Shown: positions 16,740 to 24,538, counted from the stretch's first letter. The stretch: DNA of 64,000 nucleotides from Mycolicibacterium rufum (GCF_022374875.2 NZ_CP092427.2:5580001-5644000); one strand, 5' to 3'. The notes: generated by a model not told the origin, from the letters alone. Program-made: numbers and translations.

Positions 16740-17405
16740 TCAAACAGTGCGGCAGCTGAGCTCCATGCTGTCCCCGCCCCGGACGGGGAAGCTCACGGTG
16801 ACATAGCCGTGCGCCGGATCCCGCATGCGATCCAGATACGGCGCCAGGCCGGGCATCGACGTGTTGTCGGCGACGACGAGCGCACCGGAGGACAGCCGGG
16901 GCTCGAGGAGCTCGAGCACCGGCAGATACAACTCTTTCCACCCGTCCAGCAGAACGAAATCGACCGCCCCCTCGAGGGTGGGCAACGTCTCGAGCGCGTC
17001 CCCGGCCAACACCGTGACGAGATCGTCGAGGCCGGTCGCGATGAAGGTCTCGGTGGCGGCGGCGACCTTGGCCGCACTGAGCTCGGTGGTGATCACGTGC
17101 CCGTGGCCGTTGTCGCGCACGGCGGCGGCCAGATGCAGCGCGGAGATCCCGAGCGACATCCCGAACTCGACCACGGTCGCGGGCTTCGCGGCGCGCACCA
17201 GCGCGTACAGCAGGCGGCCGGCGTCCGGCGTCACCGGCAGGTAGTAGTCGCTCATCGCGTCCGCACGCTGCTGGGCGGTGGCTGCGGCGAGGCGGGCGAA
17301 CTCGGCGCCCTTGCCACCCTGCAGGGCCGCCATCTGATCCTCGGCTTCGGCATACATCCGCCTCAATGCGGTGGCGATGCGGGGGTCGGTCAGCGAGTTG
17401 CCCAT
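16740..17405 (-). CDS. Class I SAM-dependent O-methyltransferase
   Basis: A 221-residue catechol-O-methyltransferase-like enzyme. The SAM motif I is TVVEFGMSLGISALHLAAAV, the acidic loop VITTELSAAK follows, and the metal-binding Asp lies in VDFVLLDGWKELYLPVLELL. ATG 17405 (MGNSLTDPRIATALRRM) is chosen because the longer frame would run into the upstream gene; AGGGA precedes it. It begins 12 nt after the proteasome-like gene on the same strand and is probably cotranscribed. The methyl acceptor is unknown. Confidence 0.85.
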   Translation of the reverse strand: MGNSLTDPRIATALRRMYAEAEDQMAALQGGKGAEFARLAAATAQQRADAMSDYYLPVTPDAGRLLYALVRAAKPATVVEFGMSLGISALHLAAAVRDNGHGHVITTELSAAKVAAATETFIATGLDDLVTVLAGDALETLPTLEGAVDFVLLDGWKELYLPVLELLEPRLSSGALVVADNTSMPGLAPYLDRMRDPAHGYVTVSFPVRGGDSMELSCRTV

Positions 17406-17416
17406 GCGTTCAATCC

Positions 17417-18118
17417 CTATCGCTCGAAGAGTCGGTCGAGCGTGTCCCGCTCCAGTTCGCGCCATCGACGCACCTCCGCGCCCGCTGTGTCGACGTCGTC
17501 GGGGGAGAGGTGATCGGCGCCGTCGGGGGTGATGCGGCAGATGTCCATCGGACCGCCCACCGTCGGCGAGGTCTCGTCGAGAGCCTGGAGCACGCGAAGC
17601 GCAGCCAGCACGCCGTACTCGACCGGTCGCTCGTTCATCCGGAAGTTCGACAGCAGCGCACGAGCCTGCTGGGCCATCGGCGCCCCGCTGCCGATCGCCT
17701 GGAAGCCGATGTCCTCGTAGTGCCCGATGAGGCCGTGCGGATCCAGATCGACGATGAACGGCTTGCCGTCCGAGTATCCGGCGGCCAGCACGTAGGTCGC
17801 CGGGGTGGCGCCGCTCGTCTTCTGGCCGGGAACGTTCTCGATGAAGTTCTCGTAGTGGTGTTGCAACACCGGCACCACCCGGGCCTGCAGCGCGCGTCCG
17901 ACGTCACCGGCCTCGACGATCGTTTCTGGCTGCGCGTCGAACATCTGCTCCAGGTCGTAGAGGACGGCCCGGGATCCGCTGCCGGCCCACGCGGCGTGTC
18001 TACCGAGGCCGTGCAGCTTCTGGGCCGGATAGGTCAGCCCGCGGTCGGGTTCGGTGATCTGGGAATCGGCGGCGAGCACGAGGCCGTCGGCGCATCGCAG
18101 GGCCAGGACAACGGTCAC
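17417..18118 (-). CDS. Stand-alone proteasome-like N-terminal nucleophile hydrolase
   Basis: A 233-residue proteasome-fold protein. After removal of Met1, Thr2 becomes the N-terminal nucleophile; Asp18 (LAADSQ) and Lys34 (AQKLH) then fall exactly at the Asp17 and Lys33 positions of proteasome beta subunits, and IGSGAPMA supplies the SGS-like turn. There is no propeptide, unlike mycobacterial PrcB, and no alpha subunit or Mpa/Pup genes nearby. It is therefore closer in style to the Anbu/BPH-type bacterial proteasome homologues. It is followed by an O-methyltransferase gene. Substrate and oligomeric state are unknown. Confidence 0.8.
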   Translation of the reverse strand: MTVVLALRCADGLVLAADSQITEPDRGLTYPAQKLHGLGRHAAWAGSGSRAVLYDLEQMFDAQPETIVEAGDVGRALQARVVPVLQHHYENFIENVPGQKTSGATPATYVLAAGYSDGKPFIVDLDPHGLIGHYEDIGFQAIGSGAPMAQQARALLSNFRMNERPVEYGVLAALRVLQALDETSPTVGGPMDICRITPDGADHLSPDDVDTAGAEVRRWRELERDTLDRLFER

Positions 18119-18153
18119 CTACGCGATCGTTCCATGCCCGGGTCCCGTGAGGC

Positions 18154-18570
18154 TCACCGGTGGGCGACGACGACGCCGAGTTCGGCGAGGAGTCGTCGCA
18201 CCCGCTGCTCGATGTCGTCGCGAATGGGCCGGACCGCCTCGACGGACTGCCCGGCGGGATCGGGCAGATCCCAGTTCTCATAACGCTTTCCGGGATAGAC
18301 CGGGCAGGTGTCGCCACACCCCATCGTCACCACGACATCGACGGCCCGCACGACGTCGTCGGTCCAGAGCTTGGGATGTTCGCCGGTGATGTCGATACCG
18401 ACTTCCGACATCGCCGCGACGGCGGACGGGTTGATCGCGTCGGCCGGTTCCGAGCCGCCCGAGTACGCCACGGCGTCGTCGCCGGCCAGGTGGGTGAAGT
18501 AGCCCAGGGCCATCTGGGAGCGTCCGGCGTTGTGGGTGCACAGAAACAGCACGGCGGGGCGGTCGGTCAT
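18154..18570 (-). CDS. arsC: Arsenate reductase ArsC (low-molecular-weight phosphatase fold)
   Basis: A 138-residue protein with the P-loop CTHNAGRSQMA beginning at Cys11 and the later cysteines and Asp of MGCGDTCPVYPGKRYENWDLPDPAG. This is the LMW-PTP-type arsenate reductase that reduces As(V) to As(III), using mycothiol/mycoredoxin or thioredoxin in actinobacteria. The start overlaps the stop of acr3 as ATGA, making it the last gene of arsR-acr3-arsC. Confidence 0.92.
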   Translation of the reverse strand: MTDRPAVLFLCTHNAGRSQMALGYFTHLAGDDAVAYSGGSEPADAINPSAVAAMSEVGIDITGEHPKLWTDDVVRAVDVVVTMGCGDTCPVYPGKRYENWDLPDPAGQSVEAVRPIRDDIEQRVRRLLAELGVVVAHR

Positions 18571-19652
18571 GGCTGCTCCTGTATCGCACGCGATGGATGG
18601 TCGAACCGGCGCCGCAGCGCCAGCGACACGTAGACGAGCCCGACGAGGACCGGCACTTCGATCAGCGGTCCGACGACTCCGGCGAGCGCCTGTCCTGAGG
18701 TGGCTCCGTACGTCGCGATGGCCACCGCAATCGCGAGTTCGAAATTGTTGCCGGCCGCGGTGAACGCCAACGTGGTGGTGCGTTCGTACCCGAGCGTCAA
18801 TGCGGCGCCGAGGAGGTAGCCGCCGCCCCACATCAGCGCGAAGTAGGCGAGCAGCGGAAGCGCGATCCGCGCCACGTCCCATGGTCTGCTGGTGATCTGA
18901 TCACCCTGCAGCGCAAAGAGTATGACGATGGTGAACAGCAGACCGTACAGGGCCCACGGTCCCACCCGGGGAAGGAACGTGGTCTCGTACCACTGCCGTC
19001 CCTTGCTCCGTTCACCCAACCGGCGGGAGAGGTAGCCCGCCAGCAGCGGGATGCCCAGGAAGATCAGCACCGACTTCGCGATCTGCCACGGCGAGGTGGC
19101 GATCGTGGTCTGCGGAAGGCCCAGCCAGCCGGGCAGCACCGACAGGTAGAACCAGCCCAGGACCGCGAACATCACCACCTGGAACATCGAATTCAGCGCG
19201 ACCAGCACGGCAGCGGCTTCCCGGTCTCCGCACGCGAGATCGTTCCAGATGATCACCATGGCGATACAGCGCGCCAGGCCCACGATGATCAGGCCGGTGC
19301 GGTACTCGGGCAGATCGGGCAGCATCAGCCACGCCAACGTGAACATCAGCGCCGGCCCCACGACCCAGTTGAGGATCAGCGAGCTGACCAGCATCCGCCG
19401 GTCGCCGGTGACAGTGTCCAGTCGGTCGTAACGCACCTTGGCCAGGACCGGGTACATCATGATCAGCAGACCGAGGGCGATGGGCAGCGAGATCCCGTCG
19501 ATCTGGATCCCGTCGAGCGCGCTGTCCAGGCCCGGGATCCAACGACCCAGCAGCAGACCGGCCGCCATCGCCAGCCCGATCCACACCGGCAGGAACCGGT
19601 CGAGCAGTGAAAGACGTTCCACCACAGCAGAATCGGTTGACGCGGCGCTCAC
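18567..19652 (-). CDS. acr3: ACR3-type arsenite efflux permease
   Basis: A 361-residue membrane protein with about ten hydrophobic segments. Conserved ACR3 features include VRYDRL near the second segment, GLARCIAMVIIWNDLACGD carrying the essential transport Cys, and ALTLGYERTTTLAFTAAGNNFELAIAVAIA. It exports arsenite by exchange with protons. The GTG start at 19652 overlaps the arsR stop as GTGA, and the downstream arsC overlaps by 4 nt, so the three are one translationally coupled unit. In M. tuberculosis the counterpart is fused to ArsC; here they are separate. Confidence 0.92.
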   Translation of the reverse strand: MSAASTDSAVVERLSLLDRFLPVWIGLAMAAGLLLGRWIPGLDSALDGIQIDGISLPIALGLLIMMYPVLAKVRYDRLDTVTGDRRMLVSSLILNWVVGPALMFTLAWLMLPDLPEYRTGLIIVGLARCIAMVIIWNDLACGDREAAAVLVALNSMFQVVMFAVLGWFYLSVLPGWLGLPQTTIATSPWQIAKSVLIFLGIPLLAGYLSRRLGERSKGRQWYETTFLPRVGPWALYGLLFTIVILFALQGDQITSRPWDVARIALPLLAYFALMWGGGYLLGAALTLGYERTTTLAFTAAGNNFELAIAVAIATYGATSGQALAGVVGPLIEVPVLVGLVYVSLALRRRFDHPSRAIQEQP

Positions 19653-20005
19653 GTCAGCGCTCCGTCGTCGGCGACGTCGAGCACGGCGGCCAGGGACCGC
19701 AGCGTCGCCGGGACCACCGAGTAGTAGACCCATGAGGCGCGTCGTTCGGCGGCCAACAGGCCGGCCTCCTTGAGGACTTTCAGGTGGTGGGAGATGGTGG
19801 GCTGGCTGACGTCGAGGCCGGCGGAGATATCGCAGACGCACGCTTCGCCGCCGGCGTGGCTGGCGATAAGGCTGAACAGGCGCAACCGCACGGGATCGGC
19901 CAGGGCCTTGAGCTTGCCCGCGACCTCCGCGGCGGCCTCGGCGGACAGCGGTTCGCGCACCATCGGCGCATAGGCGCACGCATCCTCTGGAGGTCGATTC
20001 GACAC
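19649..20005 (-). CDS. arsR: ArsR arsenic-responsive repressor
   Basis: A 118-residue winged-helix repressor with the As(III)-binding pair Cys56-x-Cys58 in EACVCDIS, followed by the recognition helix QPTISHHLKVLKEAGLL. It should leave the operator when arsenite bridges the cysteines. The GTG start at 20005 is preceded on the minus strand by TTGACG, 17 nt, CAATAT and 6 nt, so the transcript is likely leaderless. First gene of arsR-acr3-arsC. Confidence 0.92.
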   Translation of the reverse strand: MSNRPPEDACAYAPMVREPLSAEAAAEVAGKLKALADPVRLRLFSLIASHAGGEACVCDISAGLDVSQPTISHHLKVLKEAGLLAAERRASWVYYSVVPATLRSLAAVLDVADDGALT

Positions 20006-20008
20006 ACG

Positions 20009-20040
20009 TCGATATTGATGGATATCGAATCAAACGTCAA
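20009..20040 (-). promoter_or_regulatory. arsR promoter with operator inside the spacer
   Basis: On the minus strand TTGACG (20040-20035) and CAATAT (20017-20012) are 17 nt apart, and the arsR GTG follows 6 nt later. The inverted repeat TCGATAT-N6-ATATCGA (20009-20028) lies across the -10 and spacer, so ArsR binding would block RNA polymerase directly. Confidence 0.75.
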
Positions 20041-20060
20041 CCGGAGGTGAGCACGGTCGA

Positions 20061-20495
20061 TCAGCAGCAGGCCGCGGCGCTGTCAGCCGTGCCCGGTGCG
20101 TCGAGATGTGCGGGGCTGTTTCCGAACGTCTCCGAATCCTCCAGAACGGTGTACACCTCCCACTTCTCGCCGCCGGGGCCGGTCACCCACACCTTGTCCT
20201 GGGTGGCGAAGCAGCACGTGGTGCCGATCTGCTCCTCGGTGAACATGCCTTCGCCGGTGAGTCGAGCGATCTCCGCATGCACCGTCTCACTCGACTCGAC
20301 TTCGACGCCGAGGTGATTGAGGGTGCCGCCGTTGCCGGGATTCTCGAGCAGGACCAGTTTCAGGGGCGGCTGCGCGACCGCGAAGTTGGCGTAGCCGTCT
20401 TTCACCTTGGCCGGAGGCGTGTCGAACAACGTCGAGTAGAACGCGATGGCCTCGTCGAGGTTGTCGACGTTGAGGGCGAGTTGGATGCGGGACAT
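20061..20495 (-). CDS. cadI: Cadmium/arsenic-induced VOC protein CadI (ArsI family)
   Basis: A 144-residue glyoxalase-fold protein nearly superimposable on M. tuberculosis CadI (Rv2641): MSRIQLALNVDNLDEAIAFYS, GYANFAVAQPPLKLVLLENPG, LNHLGVEVESSETVHAEI, GTTCCFATQDKVWVTGPGG. The internal CC and C-terminal AAACC are likely metal ligands; ArsI relatives cleave the C-As bond of organoarsenicals. A GGAAGGAG site precedes ATG 20495. It is divergent from an ArsR gene and followed by the arsR-acr3-arsC unit, as in the M. tuberculosis Rv2640c-Rv2643 locus. Confidence 0.92.
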   Translation of the reverse strand: MSRIQLALNVDNLDEAIAFYSTLFDTPPAKVKDGYANFAVAQPPLKLVLLENPGNGGTLNHLGVEVESSETVHAEIARLTGEGMFTEEQIGTTCCFATQDKVWVTGPGGEKWEVYTVLEDSETFGNSPAHLDAPGTADSAAACC

Positions 20496-20516
20496 GATTC
20501 TCCTTCCGGACCTCTG

Positions 20517-20530
20517 TGACTTATGTCGAA
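20517..20530 (-). promoter_or_regulatory. Ars box A, on the cadI side
   Basis: On the minus strand this reads TTCGACATAAGTCA, nearly identical to box B on the opposite strand 30 nt away. It lies just upstream of cadI, overlapping the likely -10 region. The pair suggests one ArsR dimer per divergent promoter. Confidence 0.65.
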
Positions 20531-20560
20531 ATCACAGTGTGACGTCAGAATGCCAACCTT

Positions 20561-20591
20561 TTTGACGTAAGTCAATATCCTCGGCCATACT
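20561..20591 (+). promoter_or_regulatory. Ars box B and promoter of the second arsR
   Basis: TTTGACGTAAGTCA (20561-20574) contains the -35 TTGACG; CATACT (20586-20591) follows after 18 nt, and GTG 20598 comes 6 nt later. The operator therefore covers the -35 and the message is probably leaderless. Confidence 0.7.
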
Positions 20592-20597
20592 GGTCGG

Positions 20598-20957
20598 GTG
20601 CCCAAGGCTCTGCCGATGATCGACATGTCCGCGCCGGTGTGCTGTGCGCCGGTGGCGTCCGGTCCGATGAGCGATGCCGATGCGCTGCAGATCGCCTTGC
20701 GGCTCAAAGCCCTTGCCGATCCGGTCCGAGTGAAACTGATGTCGCTGTTGTTCAGTTCGTCCGACGGGGAGCAGAACAGCGGCGAACTCGCTCGCGCGCT
20801 GGATCTGACCGAATCGACGGTGAGTCACCACCTGACCCAGCTCCGGCGGGCAGGTCTGGTCGAGTCCGAGCGGCGCGGCATGAGTGTGTTCCACCGACCG
20901 CACGTCGACGCCGTGGCCGCACTCTGCGTGGTGCTGGACCCGAACTGCTGTCGGTAG
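20598..20957 (+). CDS. ArsR family metalloregulator (Rv2642-like)
   Basis: A 119-residue winged-helix repressor matching the M. tuberculosis Rv2642 type: MPKALPMIDMSAPVCCAPVASGPMSD with a Cys pair at residues 15-16, LRLKALADPVRVKLMSLLF, the recognition helix ESTVSHHLTQLRRAGLV and a C-terminal LDPNCCR with a second Cys pair. The N- and C-terminal CC pairs replace the CxC of the other ArsR, so the metal site differs. It is divergent from cadI and probably controls both. Its stop abuts the convergent SDR gene with no gap. Confidence 0.88.
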   Translation: MPKALPMIDMSAPVCCAPVASGPMSDADALQIALRLKALADPVRVKLMSLLFSSSDGEQNSGELARALDLTESTVSHHLTQLRRAGLVESERRGMSVFHRPHVDAVAALCVVLDPNCCR

Positions 20958-21755
20958 TCAGGACCGTCCCCACGTCTCGGGCAGGTTGTGCCCTCCGTCC
21001 GCGACAAGCAACGCGCCGGTGACGAAGGATGCCGACTCGTGCGCGAGAAAGGCCACGCACGAGGCGATCTCGTCCGGAGTAGCGCTGCGTCCGATGGGTC
21101 CAGCCGCCGCCGCGGCGGCTTCGAAGGGCAGTTGCGAACCCGTCGCCACATAACCGGGTGCGACGACGTTGACCGTCACACCGCGCCCGACGACTTCGAG
21201 TGCAAGAGCTCTGCTCAACCCGACGAGGCCCGCCTTGGCGGTCGTGTACGTGGACTGGCTCGGCATGGCATTCACGGTGCCGGTCGTGGATCCGACGGAC
21301 ACGATGCGGCCGTAGCCGCGTTCGGCCATCACGGGGACGGCGGCTCGGCACATCAGGAACGCCGTGGTCAGATTGCGGGCAAGGGCGTCGTTCCAGTCGG
21401 CCAACGACAGCTCGGCCACTTCGGCGTCGGCGTCCCAACCGGACGACACCGACGTCATCCCTGCGTTGTTGACCAGGATGTCGAGACGGCCCCACCGGCC
21501 CGTCGCCGCCCGCACGAGCTCGTCGGCCGAGCCTTCTTGGGTCAGATCCCCGACGACGCCGATCGCCGCGTCGCCCAGCTCGGAGGCGCGGTCGTGAATT
21601 CGGGCTGAGGTCGCGCCGAGAACCACTCGTGCGCCTTCTGAGACCAACTGTCGGGCGACCGCTGCGCCGATCCCGTCGCCGGCGCCCGCGCCGGTGACGA
21701 TGGCGACGCGATCTGCGAAGCGGGACTGTCTGGTCTCTGTCGGCTGCGTCGGCAC
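20958..21755 (-). CDS. SDR family oxidoreductase
   Basis: A classical SDR of 265 residues: GAGAGDGIGAAVA (cofactor loop), DILVNNAGMTSV, Ser in VSVGSTTG, YTTAK (Tyr and Lys) and the C-terminal ESASFVTGALLVADGGHN. The enzyme should oxidise or reduce a hydroxyl/keto group with NAD(P); substrate unknown. GTG 21755 is preferred to ATG 21757-type alternatives because TAGCGT ends exactly 6 nt upstream, the leaderless pattern, and the frame fits. Confidence 0.85.
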   Translation of the reverse strand: MPTQPTETRQSRFADRVAIVTGAGAGDGIGAAVARQLVSEGARVVLGATSARIHDRASELGDAAIGVVGDLTQEGSADELVRAATGRWGRLDILVNNAGMTSVSSGWDADAEVAELSLADWNDALARNLTTAFLMCRAAVPVMAERGYGRIVSVGSTTGTVNAMPSQSTYTTAKAGLVGLSRALALEVVGRGVTVNVVAPGYVATGSQLPFEAAAAAAGPIGRSATPDEIASCVAFLAHESASFVTGALLVADGGHNLPETWGRS

Positions 21756-21761
21756 ATGCCC

Positions 21762-21767
21762 ACGCTA
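21762..21767 (-). promoter_or_regulatory. -10 element TAGCGT of the SDR gene
   Basis: TAGCGT on the minus strand is followed by 6 nt and GTG 21755; no ribosome binding site is present. It overlaps the last codon of the upstream GNAT gene, so the SDR can be expressed separately from the kmtR unit. Confidence 0.45.
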
Positions 21768-22274
21768 GGCGCTCGGCACGCTGGGCGGTGTGAGTCGCTT
21801 CCAGAACAGCACCATGTCGTCACCGTCCTCATGGAAGTCGCGCACTCGGGCTTCTTCGTCGTATCCGGCGCGCGCGTAGAAGCGGCGGGCGGACTCGTAG
21901 TCGGGCAGCGCCGACGTCTCGATCAACAGCAGTCGCTGCCCGCGCGCCGTCAGTTCCGTCTCGACGGCACGGAGAAGTGCTGTGCCGGCACCGGAGCGCT
22001 GCGCGTCAGGGCGGGCGGCGATCATCGTCAGGTACCAGACGCGGTCAGCGGCCGGCGTTGGTTGGGCGTAGGCGACACCGTCGACCGCGTCGGCGTTTCC
22101 GGGCACCAGGCACACGTGATCGGAGGCAGGCTGGGCGAAGTGTTCTATGAGCAGGGTGACCGCGACGCCGATGTCGTCGGCTCCGAAAAGGCCCGACGCC
22201 AGCACGGCGTCGACGATAGCGTCGGTGTCGCGCGCGACGGCAGGACGGACGTGGGATGGGGGTGGGGTCGTCAC
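21765..22274 (-). CDS. GNAT family N-acetyltransferase
   Basis: A 169-residue GNAT protein: YLTMIAARPDAQRSGAGTALLRAVETEL is the acetyl-CoA motif and SARRFYARAGYDEEARVRDFH is motif B. The substrate is unknown; the C-terminal DFHEDGDDMVLFWKRL is typical of the group. Its start overlaps the stop of the CDF transporter by 4 nt, so it is the third gene of kmtR-CDF-GNAT and may be metal-induced, which would be unusual for a GNAT. Confidence 0.82.
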   Translation of the reverse strand: MTTPPPSHVRPAVARDTDAIVDAVLASGLFGADDIGVAVTLLIEHFAQPASDHVCLVPGNADAVDGVAYAQPTPAADRVWYLTMIAARPDAQRSGAGTALLRAVETELTARGQRLLLIETSALPDYESARRFYARAGYDEEARVRDFHEDGDDMVLFWKRLTPPSVPSA

Positions 22275-23281
22275 GCCGTGCTGTGGTCCGGGGGAGACTC
22301 ACCGTTACAGCTCGACGGATACGCGTGGACCAAGGCTGTGGCGAGTTTGGGTACCGCGTGAGTGAGAGTGTGTTCGGCCTCGTGAGCGATCCGATGCGCG
22401 TCGGCAAGGCTGGTCTGCGGGTCGATGTCGAGTTCGGCGTCCGCGTGGATGCGATGGCCGATCCAGCGCATCTTCACGCTGCGCACCGCGGTCACCCCGG
22501 GTTCGGCGGCCAGCGCGGCTTCGGCGGCGTCGACGAGACCAGGATCGACGGCGTCGAGCAGGCGCCGGAACACGTCACGGACCGCCGTCCGGAGGACGAC
22601 GAGAATCGCGGCGGTGATGAGCAGTCCGACGATCGGATCGGCCAGCGGATAGCCGAGGGCGACACCGCCGGCGCCGATCAGCACCGCCAGCGACGTGAAA
22701 CCGTCCGTGCGGGCGTGCAGCCCGTCGGCCACCAGGGCGGCCGAGCCGATCCGGCGTCCGACGCGGATGCGGTACACCGCGACGAGTTCGTTGCCGATGA
22801 ATCCGACGAGTCCAGCCGCGGCCACCCACCCGACGTTGTCGATCGGCACCGGATCGATCAGTCGGCGAACGGATTCCACGCCGGCGATGATCGCCGACAG
22901 AGTGATCATCGCGATGACGAAGAGGCCTGCCAGATCCTCGGCGCGGCCGTATCCATAGGTGTAACGGCGGGTCGCCGCCTTGGTGCCGAGCGCGAACGCG
23001 ATCCACAACGGGATCGACGTCAGCGCGTCCGAGAAGTTGTGGATGGTGTCGGCCATCAGTGCGACCGATCCGGAGATCCCGACGATCGCGAGTTGCACGA
23101 CAGCCGTGGCCGCGAGTGCGAGAAGACTGATCTTGACCGCCCGAATGCCCGCGGCGCTGGACTCGAGCGCCCCGTCGATGCTGTCGGAGGCGTCGTGGCT
23201 GTGCGGGGCAAAAATCTCCTTCACCGCTGCCCGCACGCCCACGGCGTGCTCGTGGTGGTGGTCATGATGTTCGTGCGTCAT
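22271..23281 (-). CDS. Cation diffusion facilitator (CDF) metal efflux transporter
   Basis: A 336-residue transporter with a His-rich N-terminus (MTHEHHDHHHEHA), about six membrane segments, and the paired metal sites HNFSD (residue range of segment 2, ADTIHNFSDA) and ADGLHARTDG (segment 5), followed by a cytoplasmic ferredoxin-like domain. It overlaps kmtR by 4 nt. KmtR in M. tuberculosis controls a CDF exporter (Rv2025c) under Ni(II) or Co(II), so nickel/cobalt export is the likely role here. That is family knowledge plus context. Confidence 0.88.
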   Translation of the reverse strand: MTHEHHDHHHEHAVGVRAAVKEIFAPHSHDASDSIDGALESSAAGIRAVKISLLALAATAVVQLAIVGISGSVALMADTIHNFSDALTSIPLWIAFALGTKAATRRYTYGYGRAEDLAGLFVIAMITLSAIIAGVESVRRLIDPVPIDNVGWVAAAGLVGFIGNELVAVYRIRVGRRIGSAALVADGLHARTDGFTSLAVLIGAGGVALGYPLADPIVGLLITAAILVVLRTAVRDVFRRLLDAVDPGLVDAAEAALAAEPGVTAVRSVKMRWIGHRIHADAELDIDPQTSLADAHRIAHEAEHTLTHAVPKLATALVHAYPSSCNGESPPDHSTA

Positions 23282-23691
23282 CGGCGGCGTCCCTGAGATC
23301 GCTTGATGTCCACGGTGGCCGCGTGCAGGCTGGCGAGTTCCTCGGCGTCGCGGTGGTGGCCGGGAACATCGGGTCCGGCGTGCTCGGCGTTGAAGACGGC
23401 ATCGGTCACCAACTGGCCGACGTGGTCGTTGTCGAGGCTGTAGAAGATGGTGGTGCCGTCGCGGCGGGTCCGCACGAGGCGCGCCATCCGCAGCTTGGCC
23501 AGGTGCTGGGACACCGACGACGCCGGTTTGCCGATGTGGGTGGCGAGATCGTTGACCGACATCTCGCGGCCCACCAACGCCCACACCACCTGCACCCGGG
23601 TGGCGTCGGCCAGCATCCGGAACACCTCGACCACCAGGTCCACCTGATCGTCGGGCAGTCGACGGCTGCATGCACCACTATCTGCATTCAT
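23278..23691 (-). CDS. kmtR: KmtR nickel/cobalt-responsive ArsR-type repressor
   Basis: A 137-residue ArsR-family protein. His90, Glu103, His104, His112 and His113 align at a constant +2 offset with the five Ni/Co ligands reported for M. tuberculosis KmtR (His88, Glu101, His102, His110, His111), so the metal site is complete. The winged-helix core is LADATRVQVVWALVGREMSVNDLA and SSVSQHLAKLRMARLV. ATG 23691 lies 6 nt behind TACTAT and inside an inverted repeat, which fixes the start and predicts autoregulation. It heads the kmtR-CDF-GNAT unit. Confidence 0.9.
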   Translation of the reverse strand: MNADSGACSRRLPDDQVDLVVEVFRMLADATRVQVVWALVGREMSVNDLATHIGKPASSVSQHLAKLRMARLVRTRRDGTTIFYSLDNDHVGQLVTDAVFNAEHAGPDVPGHHRDAEELASLHAATVDIKRSQGRRR

Positions 23692-23703
23692 ACGCAGATA
23701 GTA
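23677..23703 (-). promoter_or_regulatory. kmtR operator surrounding the start codon, with -10 TACTAT
   Basis: ACTATCTGC-N8-GCAGATAGT (23677-23702) is an exact inverted repeat with 9-bp arms. The -10 TACTAT (23703-23698) overlaps one arm and ATG 23691 lies in the central 8 nt, so a bound repressor would cover the -10, the transcription start and the first codons. Confidence 0.75.
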
Positions 23704-23898
23704 GACCACAGAGACGGCGAAGGTCTGTCCCGCAGGAAATCGACGGGGCAACCGGTCACGATGCTGCGGCGCACCGGTAGGCGAAAGACCTCGTTCTCGC
23801 GACATCCGGCAACCGACTGACGGGACTTTCGACTCCGGACATCAGCACCATCGCATCGGTAACGTCGACGGCGCCGATCAGAAGACGCGGAGGATCTC

Positions 23899-24282
23899 AT
23901 GGAACGCCACATCGACCAGAGTCCGACTGAACGCCAAGACATCGCCCGGCAGGCGCTGGACGATCTGGGCAGGGAGCGAGACGAGCGCGCCCTCGTACGG
24001 GTGCGCTGCGGTCGAAGTCACCACGTCGCAGCGGTTTTCGACACCGCGGCCGGCCCGGTGTTCGAGGCGCTTCTGGGCCCGCATGCGCACGGGGACCGTG
24101 ATTTCATCGATACGGGACACCACGGGAGCCTGCACGGCACGCGCTTTGTCGACCTGCTCGACGGTGGCCATCTCGCTGAGGATTCGGTGCCGGCACGCTG
24201 CGAATGTGGCACCCATGAGTTGTCTCGCACCGAACTGCAGCGCGCGATCACGGCCCACCAGCACACCATCCAGTTGAGCTGA
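23899..24282 (+). CDS. Conserved hypothetical protein with C-terminal CxC motif
   Basis: A 127-residue soluble protein. The middle holds VRVRCGRSHHVAAVFDTAAGPVFEALLGPHAHG and the C-terminal quarter has ARCECGTHELSRTELQRAI, where CxC plus His residues could bind a metal. Proteins with this closing motif are common in actinobacteria, but I know no function. A GCGGAGGATCTC ribosome binding site precedes ATG 23899. It is divergent from the kmtR unit across a 207-nt gap. Confidence 0.7.
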   Translation: MERHIDQSPTERQDIARQALDDLGRERDERALVRVRCGRSHHVAAVFDTAAGPVFEALLGPHAHGDRDFIDTGHHGSLHGTRFVDLLDGGHLAEDSVPARCECGTHELSRTELQRAITAHQHTIQLS

Positions 24283-24538
24283 TGCCGATGGCTGCTGCAT
24301 CGAGGGCAGCGGGGGAGGGCGGTGCGCTACACGCCGTGGCGTATGCCGGCATGGCTTCCTTTCCGAAGTGTGCGGCTGAACCGGTTGCGTCCAGTCTGGT
24401 CTCGGCGTGGAAGCTTGGCGATTACTTCAGAGGTAGGAACAGCCGGGACGGAATGCGCAGGGTTGGTCAGGATGTCGGAAAGCGTCACTGTGACAGAAGG
24501 ATTGAGATGGGCGGAGGTCGTGGCGCGGTCGGGGTGGG

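Noticed and set aside
17417..18118. Assignment as the proteasome core subunit PrcB
   Set aside because: There is no propeptide, no prcA, pup or dop neighbour, and the sequence begins with the nucleophile directly after Met.
24283..24538. Short frames on both strands between the two hypothetical genes
   Set aside because: None has a ribosome binding site, a leaderless promoter or a recognisable domain, and they overlap each other in three frames.
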